This document shows positions 17,397 to 26,469 of a DNA stretch of 55,302 nt, piece after piece; position 1 is the stretch's first letter; each line of letters opens with the position of its first letter. Both the position numbers and the translations under genes were made by a program. The DNA is from UBA4615 sp046046245 (GTDB lineage: Bacteria; Pseudomonadota; Gammaproteobacteria; Burkholderiales; Burkholderiaceae_E): contig JBJOKE010000084.1 of the NCBI GenBank assembly GCA_046046245.1, forward strand, positions 1-55,302, given 5' to 3'. The notes beneath the pieces were generated by a model, which did not search any database, had not been told where the DNA came from, and saw only the letters and a list, made by a program, of their open reading frames with translations.

Positions 17397-18236
17397 ATGC
17401 TGCTGTCGGTCTGGCATTCGACGGTCTACCGCTACGCGACCGAGGTCGCGCGCAGCACGCAGTACATCCGGCTGAGTCCCGCGGCCACGCCGCGTCAGCG
17501 GGTCGTCGACTGGCGGCTCGAGTTGCCGGCGCCCGCGGTCACGATGACCGACGCCTTCGACAACCTGACGCACGTGCTGACGCTGGACGCGCCGCACCAG
17601 GAGATCCGCCTGCTCGCCCAGGGGCGCGTCGAGGTCGACGAGACGGACGACGGCGAGCCCGCCGGCCGGATCAACCCGCGGGTGTACCTGCGCTCGACGC
17701 CGCTCACCGTGCCCGACGACGCGATCCGCGCGTTCGTCGCGCCGCTGCGGGCGATGGTGCGGTCGCGGCCGCTGATGGGCATGACCGACCTGATGCACGC
17801 GCTCGCGGAGCGGATGCCCTACGAGAAGGGCCACACCTCCGTCGAGACCACCGCCGCCCAGAGCTTCGCCGCCGGACGCGGCGTCTGCCAGGACCATGCG
17901 CACGTGTTCGCCGCCTGCTGCCGGGAGATGGGCATCCCGGCGCGCTACGTGAGCGGCTACGTCTACACGCCCGACCGTCGCGGCGTCGCGAGCCACGCGT
18001 GGGCCGAGGCCTGGCTGTCGAACCGCTGGATCAGCTTCGACGTCGGCAACGCGGGGCAGTCGGGCGTGGCGCACCTCAAGCTCGCGGTCGGCCTCGACTA
18101 CCTCGATGCCTGCCCGGTCCGCGGCGTGCGGCTGGGCGGCGACGGCGAGGCCTTGCACACGTCGGCGCGAGTCGAGGCGCAGCCTCCGGAGACCGCGCCG
18201 TCGGCGTCGACGGGCCCGTCCCAGTCGCAGGGCTAG
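17397..18236 (+). CDS. Transglutaminase-like cysteine peptidase (Anbu operon)
   Basis: 279 residues. An N-terminal beta domain of the bacterial transglutaminase N-terminal type (LSVWHSTVYRYATEVARSTQ) precedes the papain-fold core: the nucleophile Cys in FAAGRGVCQDHAHVFAACCR, the His in ASHAWAEAWL and the Asp in WISFDVGNA form the Cys-His-Asp triad. Such proteins usually act as peptidases rather than transglutaminases. The gene starts 1 nt after the alpha-E stop. The C-terminal 30 residues are Pro/Ser/Thr-rich and not conserved. A joint action with the ATP-grasp ligase and the downstream Anbu peptidase is inferred from gene order. Confidence 0.92.
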   Translation: MLLSVWHSTVYRYATEVARSTQYIRLSPAATPRQRVVDWRLELPAPAVTMTDAFDNLTHVLTLDAPHQEIRLLAQGRVEVDETDDGEPAGRINPRVYLRSTPLTVPDDAIRAFVAPLRAMVRSRPLMGMTDLMHALAERMPYEKGHTSVETTAAQSFAAGRGVCQDHAHVFAACCREMGIPARYVSGYVYTPDRRGVASHAWAEAWLSNRWISFDVGNAGQSGVAHLKLAVGLDYLDACPVRGVRLGGDGEALHTSARVEAQPPETAPSASTGPSQSQG

Positions 18237-18329
18237 GCAGTCGCGCCATGCGACGTGCCGCGGGCCCGCCGCGCCACGCGCGCCACCACCCGGTGGAATC
18301 CGCACGCGCCGCCGCCCGGTGCCCGGCGG

Positions 18330-18335
18330 TATGAT
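18330..18335 (+). promoter_or_regulatory. Possible -10 element of the Anbu gene
   Basis: TATGAT lies 60 nt upstream of the Anbu start and 94 nt after the transglutaminase gene, in GC-rich surroundings. It suggests a promoter separate from the upstream operon. No clear -35 is visible. Confidence 0.35.
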
Positions 18336-18395
18336 CCGCGCCGCGCCCCGCCGGGCCGCCGCCGGCGGCAGCGAGGGTCGTCCGCCTCCCGCGCC

Positions 18396-19133
18396 ATGAC
18401 CTACTGCGTCGCGATGGCCCTCGACGAAGGGCTGCTCTTCGCCTCCGACTCCCGGACCAACGCAGGCGTCGACCATGTGTCGACCTTCTCGAAGATGACC
18501 GTCTTCGAGACCCCGGGCGAGCGGGTGGTCGTGCTGCTGAACTCCGGCAACCTCGCGACCACCCAGCACGTGGTCAGCACGGTGCGCAAGGCGATCGGCA
18601 CCGAGGCGCCGAACCTGATGTCGGTGCCCAGCCTGTTCGATTGCGCGACCCTCGTCGGCGATACGGTCCGCACGACGATCGCCCATCACGGCTCGCGCCA
18701 GCCGCAACAGGGCAGCGTCGATTTCAACTGCAACGTCCTGGTCGGCGGCCAGATCGCCGGCGAGCGTCCCCGGCTCTTCCTCGTCTACCCGGAAGGCAAC
18801 TTCATCGAGGCGACCGACGACACGCCGTTCTTCCAGATCGGCGAGAGCAAGTACGGCAAGCCGATCATCGACCGAGTGGTGAAGCCGCAGACCACGCTCG
18901 ACGAGGCGCTGAAGTGTGCGCTGGTGTCGTTCGACTCGACGATGCGCTCGAACCTGTCGGTCGGGCTGCCGCTCGACCTGGCGATCGTGAAACGCGACGC
19001 GCTGAAGGTGACCTTCCGCCATCGCGTGGGTCCGGACGACGCCTACTTCGCGTCGATCCGACAGGGCTGGAGCCAGGGCCTGAAGAAGGTCTTCAACGAG
19101 CTGCCCGGCCCGGACTGGCTGAAACTGGGCTGA
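18396..19133 (+). CDS. Proteasome-like peptidase Anbu
   Basis: 245-residue N-terminal-nucleophile hydrolase of the bacterial proteasome homologue family Anbu (also called BPH). The start MTYCVAMALDEGLLFASDSR exposes Thr2 as the nucleophile after Met removal; the Asp of ASDSR and the later Lys-bearing FSKMTVF match the proteasome catalytic Asp17/Lys33 pattern. Anbu forms open helical or ring oligomers in other species and its substrate is unsettled. The frame is open for 141 nt before this ATG, but only the start at 18396 gives the catalytic threonine at position 2. Its neighbours are the ATP-grasp, alpha-E and transglutaminase genes, the standard Anbu context. Confidence 0.93.
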   Translation: MTYCVAMALDEGLLFASDSRTNAGVDHVSTFSKMTVFETPGERVVVLLNSGNLATTQHVVSTVRKAIGTEAPNLMSVPSLFDCATLVGDTVRTTIAHHGSRQPQQGSVDFNCNVLVGGQIAGERPRLFLVYPEGNFIEATDDTPFFQIGESKYGKPIIDRVVKPQTTLDEALKCALVSFDSTMRSNLSVGLPLDLAIVKRDALKVTFRHRVGPDDAYFASIRQGWSQGLKKVFNELPGPDWLKLG

Positions 19134-19137
19134 AGCA

Positions 19138-19166
19138 GGGCTGACGCCGGTCGCGCCGGTCAGCCC
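19138..19166. terminator. Hairpin between convergent Anbu gene and recN
   Basis: GGGCTGA pairs with TCAGCCC, and CCGG pairs with CCGG inside around a TCGCG loop with a 2-nt bulge. It overlaps the recN stop codon and could terminate transcription from both sides. No U-tract is present. Confidence 0.45.
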
Positions 19167-20803
19167 AGCAGCTCGCGGGCGTGCTTGCGCGTGGTCGCGG
19201 TGATCGCGACGCCACCGAGCATCCGGGCAATCTCCTCGACCCGCCTGTTGCGGTCGAGCCGCTCGATCCGGGACGTGGTCCGTGCGCCGTCCTGCTGCTT
19301 CGAGACCGAGAAATGCTGGTTCGCCTTGGCTGCGACCTGCGGCAGGTGGGTCACGCACAGCACCTGACGCGCTGCGCCGAGACGGCGCATCAGCGCGCCG
19401 ATCACCTCGGCCACGGCACCGCCGACGCCGGCGTCGGCCTCGTCGAAGATCAGCGTGCCGACCGGCGTCGCCTCGGCAGCGAGCTCGCTGACCGCGAGGC
19501 TGATCCGCGACAGTTCGCCGCCGGAGGCCACCTTGCCGAGCGCGCGCGGCGACGCGCCCGCGTGGCCGGCCACGCGGAACTCGACACGGTCGATGCCGTG
19601 CGTGGCCGGCTCGCCGCGCTCGATCGAGATCTCGAGCCGGCCCCCCTGCATGCCGAGCCGACCGATCCGTTCGCTGACGCCCTCGGACAGTGTCCTGGCC
19701 GCCTGTACGCGGCGGCGCGACAGTGCGGCCGCGTGCGCGTCGTAGTCGGCGCGCGCGGCCTCGACCCGCCTGGCGAGCGCCTCGACATCCTGGGCCTGCG
19801 TGGCGCGGGCCAGCCGCTCGCGCAGCGACGCGTATTCGTCGGCGAGCCGCTCGGGCGGCAGCCGGAACTTGCGGCCGGCCGAATAGAGCGCGCCGATGCG
19901 CGCCTCGACGGCGGCGAGCCGTTCCGGATCGAGGTCCACCCGGTCCGCGTAGGCCGACAGCGTCGAGCCGGCCTCGCCGGCCTGGATCGCCGCGGTCTCG
20001 AGCATCTCGAGCACCGGGGCGAGCGACGCGTCGACCGCGGCGAGCGGCCGCAGCTTCTGCTGGATCGCGGTCAGCCGGTCGGCGATCGCGTCCTCGCCGT
20101 CGGAGAGCGCGTCGGCCAGGCCGCGTGCGCCGTCGATCAGCGTGGCCGCGTGCGCGAGCCGCTTCTGCTCGGTGGCGAGCTCGTCCCATTCGCCGGCGAC
20201 CGGCGCGACCTGCGCGAGCTCGTCGACCTGCCACTGCAGCCGCTCCCGTTCGAGCGTCAGCTCGCGTGCGCTGCCCTGGGCGCGCTCGAGGTCGCGCTCG
20301 AGCGCGCGCCAGGCGGCGTGCGCCTGCGCGAGCGCGGCGAGCTCGCCGCCCGCGCCCGCGAACCGGTCGAGCAGTGCGCGTTGCCCGTCGGGCCGCAGCA
20401 GCGACTGCGACGCATGCTGCCCGTGCACCTCCACGAGCGTCTCGCCGATCTCGCGCAGTTGCGCGACCGTGGCCGGATGGCCGTTGACCAGCGCGCGCGA
20501 GCGCCCGTCGGCCTCGACCACGCGGCGCAGCAGCACCAGCCCGGGGTCGCCGGCCAGGTCGCGTTCGGCGAGCCAGGCATCGAGGCGCGCGTCGGTGGTG
20601 AACTCGGCGACGATGTCCGCGCGCGCGGCGCCCTCGCGGACCACGCCCGCGTCGGCGCGCGCGCCGGTGGCCAGCCCCAGCGCGTCGATCAGGATCGACT
20701 TCCCCGCACCCGTCTCGCCGGAGAGCACGGTGAAGCCGCTCCCGAACTCGAGCTCGACGGCCTCGACGATGACGAAGTCTCGCAGGCGGAGTGCGGTCAG
20801 CAT
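19160..20803 (-). CDS. recN: DNA repair protein RecN
   Basis: 547-residue SMC-like ATPase acting in double-strand-break repair. The Walker A GETGAGKS is at residues 29-36; a long central coiled-coil region with many Ala/Arg/Glu heptads follows; near the C-terminus come the ABC signature GKVASGGELSRISLAVSE and the Walker B TLIFDEADAGVGG, then CVTHLPQVAAKANQHFSV. Length is normal. It lies 15 nt downstream of nadK on the same strand, so the two are probably co-transcribed. No LexA box is evident upstream. Confidence 0.95.
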   Translation of the reverse strand: MLTALRLRDFVIVEAVELEFGSGFTVLSGETGAGKSILIDALGLATGARADAGVVREGAARADIVAEFTTDARLDAWLAERDLAGDPGLVLLRRVVEADGRSRALVNGHPATVAQLREIGETLVEVHGQHASQSLLRPDGQRALLDRFAGAGGELAALAQAHAAWRALERDLERAQGSARELTLERERLQWQVDELAQVAPVAGEWDELATEQKRLAHAATLIDGARGLADALSDGEDAIADRLTAIQQKLRPLAAVDASLAPVLEMLETAAIQAGEAGSTLSAYADRVDLDPERLAAVEARIGALYSAGRKFRLPPERLADEYASLRERLARATQAQDVEALARRVEAARADYDAHAAALSRRRVQAARTLSEGVSERIGRLGMQGGRLEISIERGEPATHGIDRVEFRVAGHAGASPRALGKVASGGELSRISLAVSELAAEATPVGTLIFDEADAGVGGAVAEVIGALMRRLGAARQVLCVTHLPQVAAKANQHFSVSKQQDGARTTSRIERLDRNRRVEEIARMLGGVAITATTRKHARELLG

Positions 20804-20818
20804 CGCGGCGGAGGCGAT

Positions 20819-21709
20819 TCAGGCGCGCGGCGCGAGGCCTGGCATCTCGTGCCAGTTCAGCTTCGAACGCAGCGTCGCATAGTACGAGTAGCCGCTCGGG
20901 TGCAGGAATCGCACGCTGTAGGCGGCGCGACGCACCTCGATCACGTCGCCGACGTGCAGGTCCGCGAAGGTCTGCATGTCGCAGTTCACCCGCGGCTCGC
21001 GGCCGTCGGACACGCTCATGCTGATCACCGATGTCGAGGGCAGCACGATCGGGCGGTTCGACAGCGCCTGCGGCGCGACCGGCACCAGCACCAGCCCGTC
21101 CAGGGCGGGGTGCAGGATCGGACCGGCGCACGACAGCGCGTAGGCCGTCGATCCGGTGGGCGTGGCGACGATCAGGCCGTCGGCGCGCTGGCTGTACATG
21201 AACAGGCCGTCGACGCGGACCTGCACCTCGATCATGCCGGTGCGCGAACTGCGGCTGACGACGACGTCGTTGACCGCGCTGGCCTCGAAGACCACGTCGC
21301 CGTCACGGGTGACCCGCGCCTGCAGGATCGCGCGGTCCTCGGCCTCGAAGTGGCCGTCGAGCACCGCGCCGAGCGCGTCCGACCACTGCAGCAGCGGGAT
21401 GTCGGTGATGAAGCCGAGTCGGCCGAAGTTGATCCCGACCAGCGGCACCCCGTGCGGCGCCAGTTCGCGCGCGATGCCGAGCATCGTGCCGTCGCCGCCG
21501 ACAATCACCGCCAGGTCCGCCGCTTCGCCGATCTCGTGCACCGTGGCGGTGGCGCGGCCGCCGGCGCCCAGGGTGGCCGCGATGCCCTCCTCGAACAGCA
21601 CCCTGAAGCCCCGTCGGTCGAGGAAGGTACCGATCTCGCCCAGGGTCTGGGCGACGCCCTCGGACGGCTGCTTGCCGAACAGGGCGACGGTCTTGAACGG
21701 GGCGGACAT
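20819..21709 (-). CDS. nadK: NAD kinase
   Basis: 296-residue cytoplasmic enzyme that makes NADP from NAD and ATP. The diagnostic GGDGT is at residues 71-75, followed by VPLVGINFGRLGFITDI, the family's NxGxLGFLT block; the glycine-rich DGLIVATPTGSTAYALSCAGP block is the second NAD-kinase motif. Length is normal. Its start is divergent from hrcA across 148 nt, and recN follows 15 nt downstream, the usual recN-nadK-hrcA arrangement of Betaproteobacteria. Confidence 0.96.
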   Translation of the reverse strand: MSAPFKTVALFGKQPSEGVAQTLGEIGTFLDRRGFRVLFEEGIAATLGAGGRATATVHEIGEAADLAVIVGGDGTMLGIARELAPHGVPLVGINFGRLGFITDIPLLQWSDALGAVLDGHFEAEDRAILQARVTRDGDVVFEASAVNDVVVSRSSRTGMIEVQVRVDGLFMYSQRADGLIVATPTGSTAYALSCAGPILHPALDGLVLVPVAPQALSNRPIVLPSTSVISMSVSDGREPRVNCDMQTFADLHVGDVIEVRRAAYSVRFLHPSGYSYYATLRSKLNWHEMPGLAPRA

Positions 21710-21819
21710 GCCGTCATTTCACCACAAGTCGTCGGACGCTCCGCCGCGGACGGCCTAGGTCCGACGCGCAGGGAGCCGACGGCCGAGGCGCCCCGTCCCG
21801 GAGCGGCCGGGTGCCGGCG

Positions 21820-21849
21820 TTGCCGAACCTCGGCAATTCGGTCTATAAC
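21820..21849 (+). promoter_or_regulatory. Promoter of hrcA
   Basis: TTGCCG (21820-21825) and TATAAC (21844-21849) are 18 nt apart. The -10 ends 8 nt before the hrcA ATG, so transcription would begin at or next to the start codon. No CIRCE inverted repeat is visible. Confidence 0.55.
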
Positions 21850-21857
21850 TGCCACCC

Positions 21858-22874
21858 ATGCTGGACGCGCGGGCCAAGACCCTCCTCAAGACCCTGATCG
21901 AACGCTACATCGCCGACGGCCAGCCGGTCGGCTCGAGGACGCTGTCGCGCCATTCGGGGCTCGAGCTGTCGCCGGCCACCGTCCGCAACGTGATGGCCGA
22001 CCTCGAGGAGCTCGGGCTGATCACCAGCCCGCACACTTCGGCCGGCCGGATCCCCACGCCGCGCGGCTACCGGCTGTTCGTCGACACGATGGTCACGGTC
22101 CGGCCGCTCGAGCTCGAGCAGACCGAGCGCCTGCAGGGGCAGCTGCTCGCCGACGAGCCGCAGCGCGTGCTCACGCAGGCGGCCTCGCTGCTGTCGAACC
22201 TGTCGCAGTTCGCCGGCGTCGTGATGACGCCCCGGCGCAGCTCCACCTTCCGCCAGGTCGAGTTCCTGCGACTGTCCGACCGTCGGTTGCTGCTGATCAT
22301 CGTGACGCCCGAGGGCGACGTGCAGAACCGCATCCTGCACGCCGACCGCGACTACGGCGCGAGCGAGCTGACCGAGGCCTCGAACTACATCAACCAGCAT
22401 TTCGCCGGTCTCGACTTCGAGACGATCCGCCAGCGCCTGCAGCGCGAGCTGGTCAGCCTGCGCGACGACATCACGAAGCTGCTGCACAAGGCGGTCGCGG
22501 CCGGCCATCAGGCCGCCTCCGAGCAGCAGGAGACGCTGATGGTGAGCGGCGAGCGCAATCTCGTCGCCGTCCACGAGCTGTCGGACAACATGGACCGGCT
22601 GCGCCAGCTGTTCGGGCTCTTCGAGCGCAAGACCGGCCTGGTCCAGCTGCTCGATGCCAGCAGCCATGCCGAGGGCGTGAAGATCTTCATCGGCGGCGAG
22701 TCGCAGCTGGTGCCGATGGACCAGCTCTCGGTCGTGGTCGCCCCGTACGAGGCCGACGGCAAGATCGTCGGCACGCTCGGCGTCATCGGCCCGACCCGGA
22801 TGGCCTACGAGCGCGTGATCCCGATCGTCGACATCACCGCGAAGCTGGTCTCGAGCGCGCTGTCGCACGGGTGA
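21858..22874 (+). CDS. hrcA: Heat-inducible transcription repressor HrcA
   Basis: 338-residue repressor that binds CIRCE operators of chaperone genes and is kept active by GroE. The N-terminal winged helix (LIERYIADGQPVGSRTLSRH, then SPATVRNVMADLEELGLITS and the wing HTSAGRIPTPRGYRLFVD) is typical; the GAF-like dimer domain fills the rest. Length is normal. The start at 21858 has no Shine-Dalgarno and sits just after a -10 element. I find no CIRCE element in this window, so its targets (commonly groES-groEL) lie elsewhere. In many relatives hemH is its direct neighbour; here an ABC importer intervenes. Confidence 0.95.
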   Translation: MLDARAKTLLKTLIERYIADGQPVGSRTLSRHSGLELSPATVRNVMADLEELGLITSPHTSAGRIPTPRGYRLFVDTMVTVRPLELEQTERLQGQLLADEPQRVLTQAASLLSNLSQFAGVVMTPRRSSTFRQVEFLRLSDRRLLLIIVTPEGDVQNRILHADRDYGASELTEASNYINQHFAGLDFETIRQRLQRELVSLRDDITKLLHKAVAAGHQAASEQQETLMVSGERNLVAVHELSDNMDRLRQLFGLFERKTGLVQLLDASSHAEGVKIFIGGESQLVPMDQLSVVVAPYEADGKIVGTLGVIGPTRMAYERVIPIVDITAKLVSSALSHG

Positions 22875-22923
22875 CCGTCCGTGCGGGCGGGTCCCACGCG
22901 TTGGCGCGTTCGCAAGGACTCGT

Positions 22924-22954
22924 TTGACTCCCCCCCGTCCCTCGGGGTTAGCAT
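22924..22954 (+). promoter_or_regulatory. Promoter of the carbohydrate ABC importer operon
   Basis: TTGACT (22924-22929) is followed after 19 nt by TAGCAT (22949-22954); the leader to the GTG at 23044 is about 85 nt. The -35 is near-consensus and the spacing slightly long. Confidence 0.45.
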
Positions 22955-23043
22955 TGCCGGCCCGCGGTGGGGCGAAGCCTCCCGTCCGCACCAGGCGGCG
23001 ACGCGCGATCCGACGCGGCGCCGACCACGAGGAGACACGACAA

Positions 23044-24102
23044 GTGGCGTCCGTAGCGATCGAGCGCGTCGAGAAGGCGTTCGGCCAGACCAAGGTGATC
23101 CATGGCGTCGACGTCGCGATCGACGACGGCGAGTTCTGCGTGCTCGTCGGCCCGTCGGGCTGCGGCAAGTCCACACTGCTCCGGATGATCGCCGGCCTCG
23201 AGGAGATCTCGGGCGGCAGGATCCAGATCGGCGGCAAGGTCGTGAACGACGTGCCGCCGAAGGAGCGTGACATCGCGATGGTGTTCCAGAACTACGCGCT
23301 CTATCCGCACATGAAGGTGCGGGACAACATGGCCTTCGCGCTGATGCTCGCGAAGCGGCCGCAGGCCGAGATCGACAAGCGCGTGGCCGAGGCCTCGGCG
23401 ATCCTCGGCCTCGATCCCTACCTCGACCGGTATCCGCGGCAGCTGTCCGGCGGCCAGCGCCAGCGCGTCGCGATGGGCCGCGCGATCGTCCGCAACCCGC
23501 AGGTGTTCCTCTTCGACGAGCCGCTGTCCAACCTCGACGCGAAGCTGCGCGTGTCGATGCGGACCGAGATCAAGGCGCTGCACCAGCGGCTGAAGACCAC
23601 GTCGATCTACGTCACGCACGACCAGATCGAGGCGATGACGATGGCCGACAAGATCGTCGTCATGCGCGACGGCATCGTCGAGCAGATCGGCTCGCCGCTG
23701 CAGCTCTACGACCACCCGGCCAATACCTTCGTCGCCGCCTTCATCGGCTCGCCCGCGATGAACCTGATCGAGGGCATCTGGGACGCGGGCGGCGTGCGGA
23801 TCGGTGACGCCCACGTCGCCGTGCCGCGCCCGATGCGCGCGCAGAACGGCCAGAAGGTGCTGCTGGGCACCCGCCCCGAGCACCTCGAGCCCCGCGACGG
23901 CGGCGCGCTCGCCGCCAAGGTGGAGGTGATCGAGCCCACCGGCGCCGACACGATGCTGATGTGCTCTCTGGGCGGCCACGAACTGACCGTGGTCGTCCGA
24001 GACCGCGTCACGCTGCGTCCCGGCGATCCGGTGCGTCTGGCACCGATGGCCGAGAAACTCCACGTGTTCGACGCCGCGAGCGGCAAGAGCCTCTCGGCGT
24101 GA
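23044..24102 (+). CDS. Carbohydrate-type ABC importer ATPase (MalK/UgpC family)
   Basis: 352-residue ATPase of the CUT1 class. Walker A GPSGCGKSTLLRMIAGLEE, the Q-loop AMVFQNYALYPHMKV, the signature LSGGQRQRVAMGRAI and Walker B VFLFDEPLSNLDAKLR are complete; the C-terminal 110 residues form the TOBE/OB regulatory domain found in MalK-like proteins. The start is a GTG at 23044 set by GGAG at 23031-23034, 9 nt upstream; the open frame before it is Arg-rich and unrelated. First gene of a four-gene operon with a binding protein and two permeases. The transported sugar or polyol cannot be deduced. Confidence 0.92.
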   Translation: MASVAIERVEKAFGQTKVIHGVDVAIDDGEFCVLVGPSGCGKSTLLRMIAGLEEISGGRIQIGGKVVNDVPPKERDIAMVFQNYALYPHMKVRDNMAFALMLAKRPQAEIDKRVAEASAILGLDPYLDRYPRQLSGGQRQRVAMGRAIVRNPQVFLFDEPLSNLDAKLRVSMRTEIKALHQRLKTTSIYVTHDQIEAMTMADKIVVMRDGIVEQIGSPLQLYDHPANTFVAAFIGSPAMNLIEGIWDAGGVRIGDAHVAVPRPMRAQNGQKVLLGTRPEHLEPRDGGALAAKVEVIEPTGADTMLMCSLGGHELTVVVRDRVTLRPGDPVRLAPMAEKLHVFDAASGKSLSA

Positions 24103-24175
24103 GCCCCACCCGGCGCGTCGACCGAGGCGCGCTGGCGTCACCCCCGGACCCAACCAGAGGGAAGGAGACCCCACG

Positions 24176-25498
24176 ATGACCCATGACACCACCCGTCGTA
24201 CGCTGCTGAAGGCCGGCACCGGCGCCGCGGTCGGCGCGGGAGCCCTGATCGGCGCCCCGGCGATCCACGCCCAGGCGACCTGGAACAACCAGCCGGAGAA
24301 GGGCGCGAAGCTGCGCGTGCTGCGCTGGAGCCGCTTCGTGCAGGGCGACATCGACGCCTACATGGCGAACGTCAAGAAGTTCACCGAGAAGACCGGCATC
24401 GAGGTCCGCGTGGACAACGAGGGCTGGGAGGACGTGCGGCCCAAGGCCGCGGTGGCGGCGAACGTCGGCAGCGGCCCGGACATCATCCTGTCGACCAACG
24501 ACGACGCGAACCTGTACCCCGACAAGCTGGTCGACGTGACCGACCTGTGCGATTACCTCGGCAAGAAGTACGGCGGCTGGTACCCGGCGGCCGAGGCCTA
24601 CCTGCGTCCGGACGGCAAGAAGTGGATCGGCGTGCCGCTGGGCTGCGCGGGCGCGATGATGGTCTACCGCGAGAGCCAGGTGAAGGCGGCCGGCTTCGAC
24701 GCCTTCCCGAAGGACACCGACGGCTTCCTGCGGCTGTTCAAGGCGCTGAAGGAGAAGGGCACGCCCGGCGGCCTGGCCCTCGGCAACGCCACCGGCGACA
24801 GCGGCTGGACCCACTGGCTGATCTGGGCATTCGGCGGCTCGATCGTCGACAAGAACAACAAGGTGGTGATCGACAGCCCCGAGACGGTCAAGGCGCTCGA
24901 ATACGCGAAGGAACTCTACGCGACCTTCGTTCCGGGCACGCTGTCGTGGCTCGACCCGAACAACAACAAGGCCTTCCTCGACGGCCAGGTCAGCGTCACC
25001 AACAACGGCATCTCGATCTACTACGCCGCGAAGAACTCGCAGGACCCGAAGGTCAAGGAGCTGGTGACCGACATCCAGCACTCGGCCTTCCCGGTCGGAC
25101 CGGTGGGCCAGCCCACCGAGTACCACCTGTTCTTCAACCAGATGATCTTCAAGTACAGCAAGTACCCGAAGGCCGCGAAGGAGTTCCTGCGCTTCATGAT
25201 GGAGGCAGAGCAGTTCGACCCGTGGCTGCAGGGCGGTGGCGGCTACGTGTCGCACCCGCTGCGCGCGTACGACAAGAATCCGATCTGGACCTCTGATCCG
25301 AAGCACACGCCGTACCGCGACGCGTTCAAGAACCTGCGCCCGGCGGGCTACGCCGGCAAGCTCGGCTACGCGTCGGCCGGCGCGCTCGCCGACTTCATCG
25401 TCGCCAACATGGTGGCCGAGGCCGCGAGCGGGTCCAAGTCGCCCAAGGAAGCGGCGGAGCGTGCTCAGAAGCGCGCCGAGCGGTACTACAAAGTCTGA
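24176..25498 (+). CDS. Carbohydrate-type ABC importer substrate-binding protein
   Basis: 440-residue periplasmic binding protein of the extracellular solute-binding family 1. The N-terminus MTHDTTRRTLLKAGTGAAVG is a twin-arginine type signal, with cleavage expected after IHAQA (about residue 35). The body has the family's patterns (VAANVGSGPDIILSTNDDAN; FLDGQVSVTNNGISIYYAAK; YHLFFNQMIFKYSKYPKAAK). A strong AAGGAG lies about 10 nt before the ATG. An intercistronic hairpin follows, which may keep its mRNA more abundant than that of the permeases. The ligand is unknown; absence of adjacent glycosidases gives no hint. Confidence 0.9.
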   Translation: MTHDTTRRTLLKAGTGAAVGAGALIGAPAIHAQATWNNQPEKGAKLRVLRWSRFVQGDIDAYMANVKKFTEKTGIEVRVDNEGWEDVRPKAAVAANVGSGPDIILSTNDDANLYPDKLVDVTDLCDYLGKKYGGWYPAAEAYLRPDGKKWIGVPLGCAGAMMVYRESQVKAAGFDAFPKDTDGFLRLFKALKEKGTPGGLALGNATGDSGWTHWLIWAFGGSIVDKNNKVVIDSPETVKALEYAKELYATFVPGTLSWLDPNNNKAFLDGQVSVTNNGISIYYAAKNSQDPKVKELVTDIQHSAFPVGPVGQPTEYHLFFNQMIFKYSKYPKAAKEFLRFMMEAEQFDPWLQGGGGYVSHPLRAYDKNPIWTSDPKHTPYRDAFKNLRPAGYAGKLGYASAGALADFIVANMVAEAASGSKSPKEAAERAQKRAERYYKV

Positions 25499-25519
25499 CG
25501 GACCAGACCGGAGTCAGAC

Positions 25520-25543
25520 CGGGCCGGCCTGCCGGCCGGCCCG
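25520..25543 (+). terminator. Intercistronic hairpin after the binding-protein gene
   Basis: A 9-bp perfect stem CGGGCCGGC / GCCGGCCCG with a 6-nt loop lies between the binding-protein stop and the first permease. Such stems commonly stabilise or attenuate the message so that the binding protein exceeds the permeases. Confidence 0.5.
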
Positions 25544-25563
25544 CCAGCAGGGATGGAGACGAC

Positions 25564-26469
25564 GTGAGCTTCCTGGAACGATTGCAGAACAGCCGCAACG
25601 GGCTGGGCCTGCTGTTCATGCTGCCGGCCGCGGTGCTGCTGCTGCTGTTCCTCACCTATCCCCTCGGGCTGGGCGTCTGGCTCGGCTTCACCGACGCCAA
25701 GATCGGCCGGGCCGGCGTCTTCGTCGGACTCGAGAACTACGAGTTCCTCTGGGGCGACAGCGTCACGAGGCTCGCGCTCTTCAACACGCTCTTCTACACG
25801 ATCATCGCGTCGATCCTGAAGTTCCTGCTCGGGCTGTGGCTCGCGATGCTGCTGAACCGGCACCTGCCGTTCAAGACTATGCTGCGCGCGATCGTGCTGC
25901 TGCCCTGGATCGTGCCGACCGCGCTGTCGGCGATCGCGTTCTGGTGGATCTACGACTCGCAGTTCTCGGTCGTCAGCTGGGTCCTCATGAAGCTCGGCCT
26001 GATCGACCACTACATCGACTTCCTCGGCGACCCGTGGAACGCCCGCTGGTCGACGATCGTCGCCAACGTCTGGCGCGGCATCCCGTTCGTCGCGATCTCC
26101 CTGCTCGCCGGCCTGCAGACGATCTCGCCCTCGCTCTACGAGGCGGCCGCCATCGACGGCGCGACCGCGTGGCAGCGGTTCCGTCACGTCACGCTGCCGC
26201 TGCTGACCCCGATCATCGCGGTGGTGATGACCTTCTCGGTGCTGTTCACCTTCACCGACTTCCAGCTGATCTACGTGCTGACCCGGGGCGGCCCGCTGAA
26301 TGCGACCCACCTGATGGCCACGCTGTCGTTCCAGCGGGCGATCTCGGGCGGCGCGATGGGTGAGGGCGCCGCCCTCGCCACGGCGATGGTGCCGTTCCTG
26401 CTGGCGGCGATCATGTTCTCGTACTTCGGCCTGCAGCGTCGGGCGTGGCAGCAGGGGGGTGATCGATGA
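25564..26469 (+). CDS. Carbohydrate-type ABC importer permease (MalF-like)
   Basis: 301-residue inner-membrane permease with six predicted spans. The first helix is LGLLFMLPAAVLLLLFLTYP; the EAA loop, which contacts the ATPase, reads SLYEAAAIDGATAWQRFRHV followed by TLPLLTPI. The start is GTG at 25564, preceded by GGAG about 8 nt upstream. Its stop overlaps the next permease start by 4 nt (ATGA), so the two permeases are translationally coupled and form a heterodimer. Confidence 0.92.
   Translation: MSFLERLQNSRNGLGLLFMLPAAVLLLLFLTYPLGLGVWLGFTDAKIGRAGVFVGLENYEFLWGDSVTRLALFNTLFYTIIASILKFLLGLWLAMLLNRHLPFKTMLRAIVLLPWIVPTALSAIAFWWIYDSQFSVVSWVLMKLGLIDHYIDFLGDPWNARWSTIVANVWRGIPFVAISLLAGLQTISPSLYEAAAIDGATAWQRFRHVTLPLLTPIIAVVMTFSVLFTFTDFQLIYVLTRGGPLNATHLMATLSFQRAISGGAMGEGAALATAMVPFLLAAIMFSYFGLQRRAWQQGGDR

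Noticed and set aside
17037..21131. Very long open frames on the strand opposite known genes
   Set aside because: High GC makes stop codons rare. The translations are Arg/Ala-rich without motifs and lie antisense to genes with clear family signatures.
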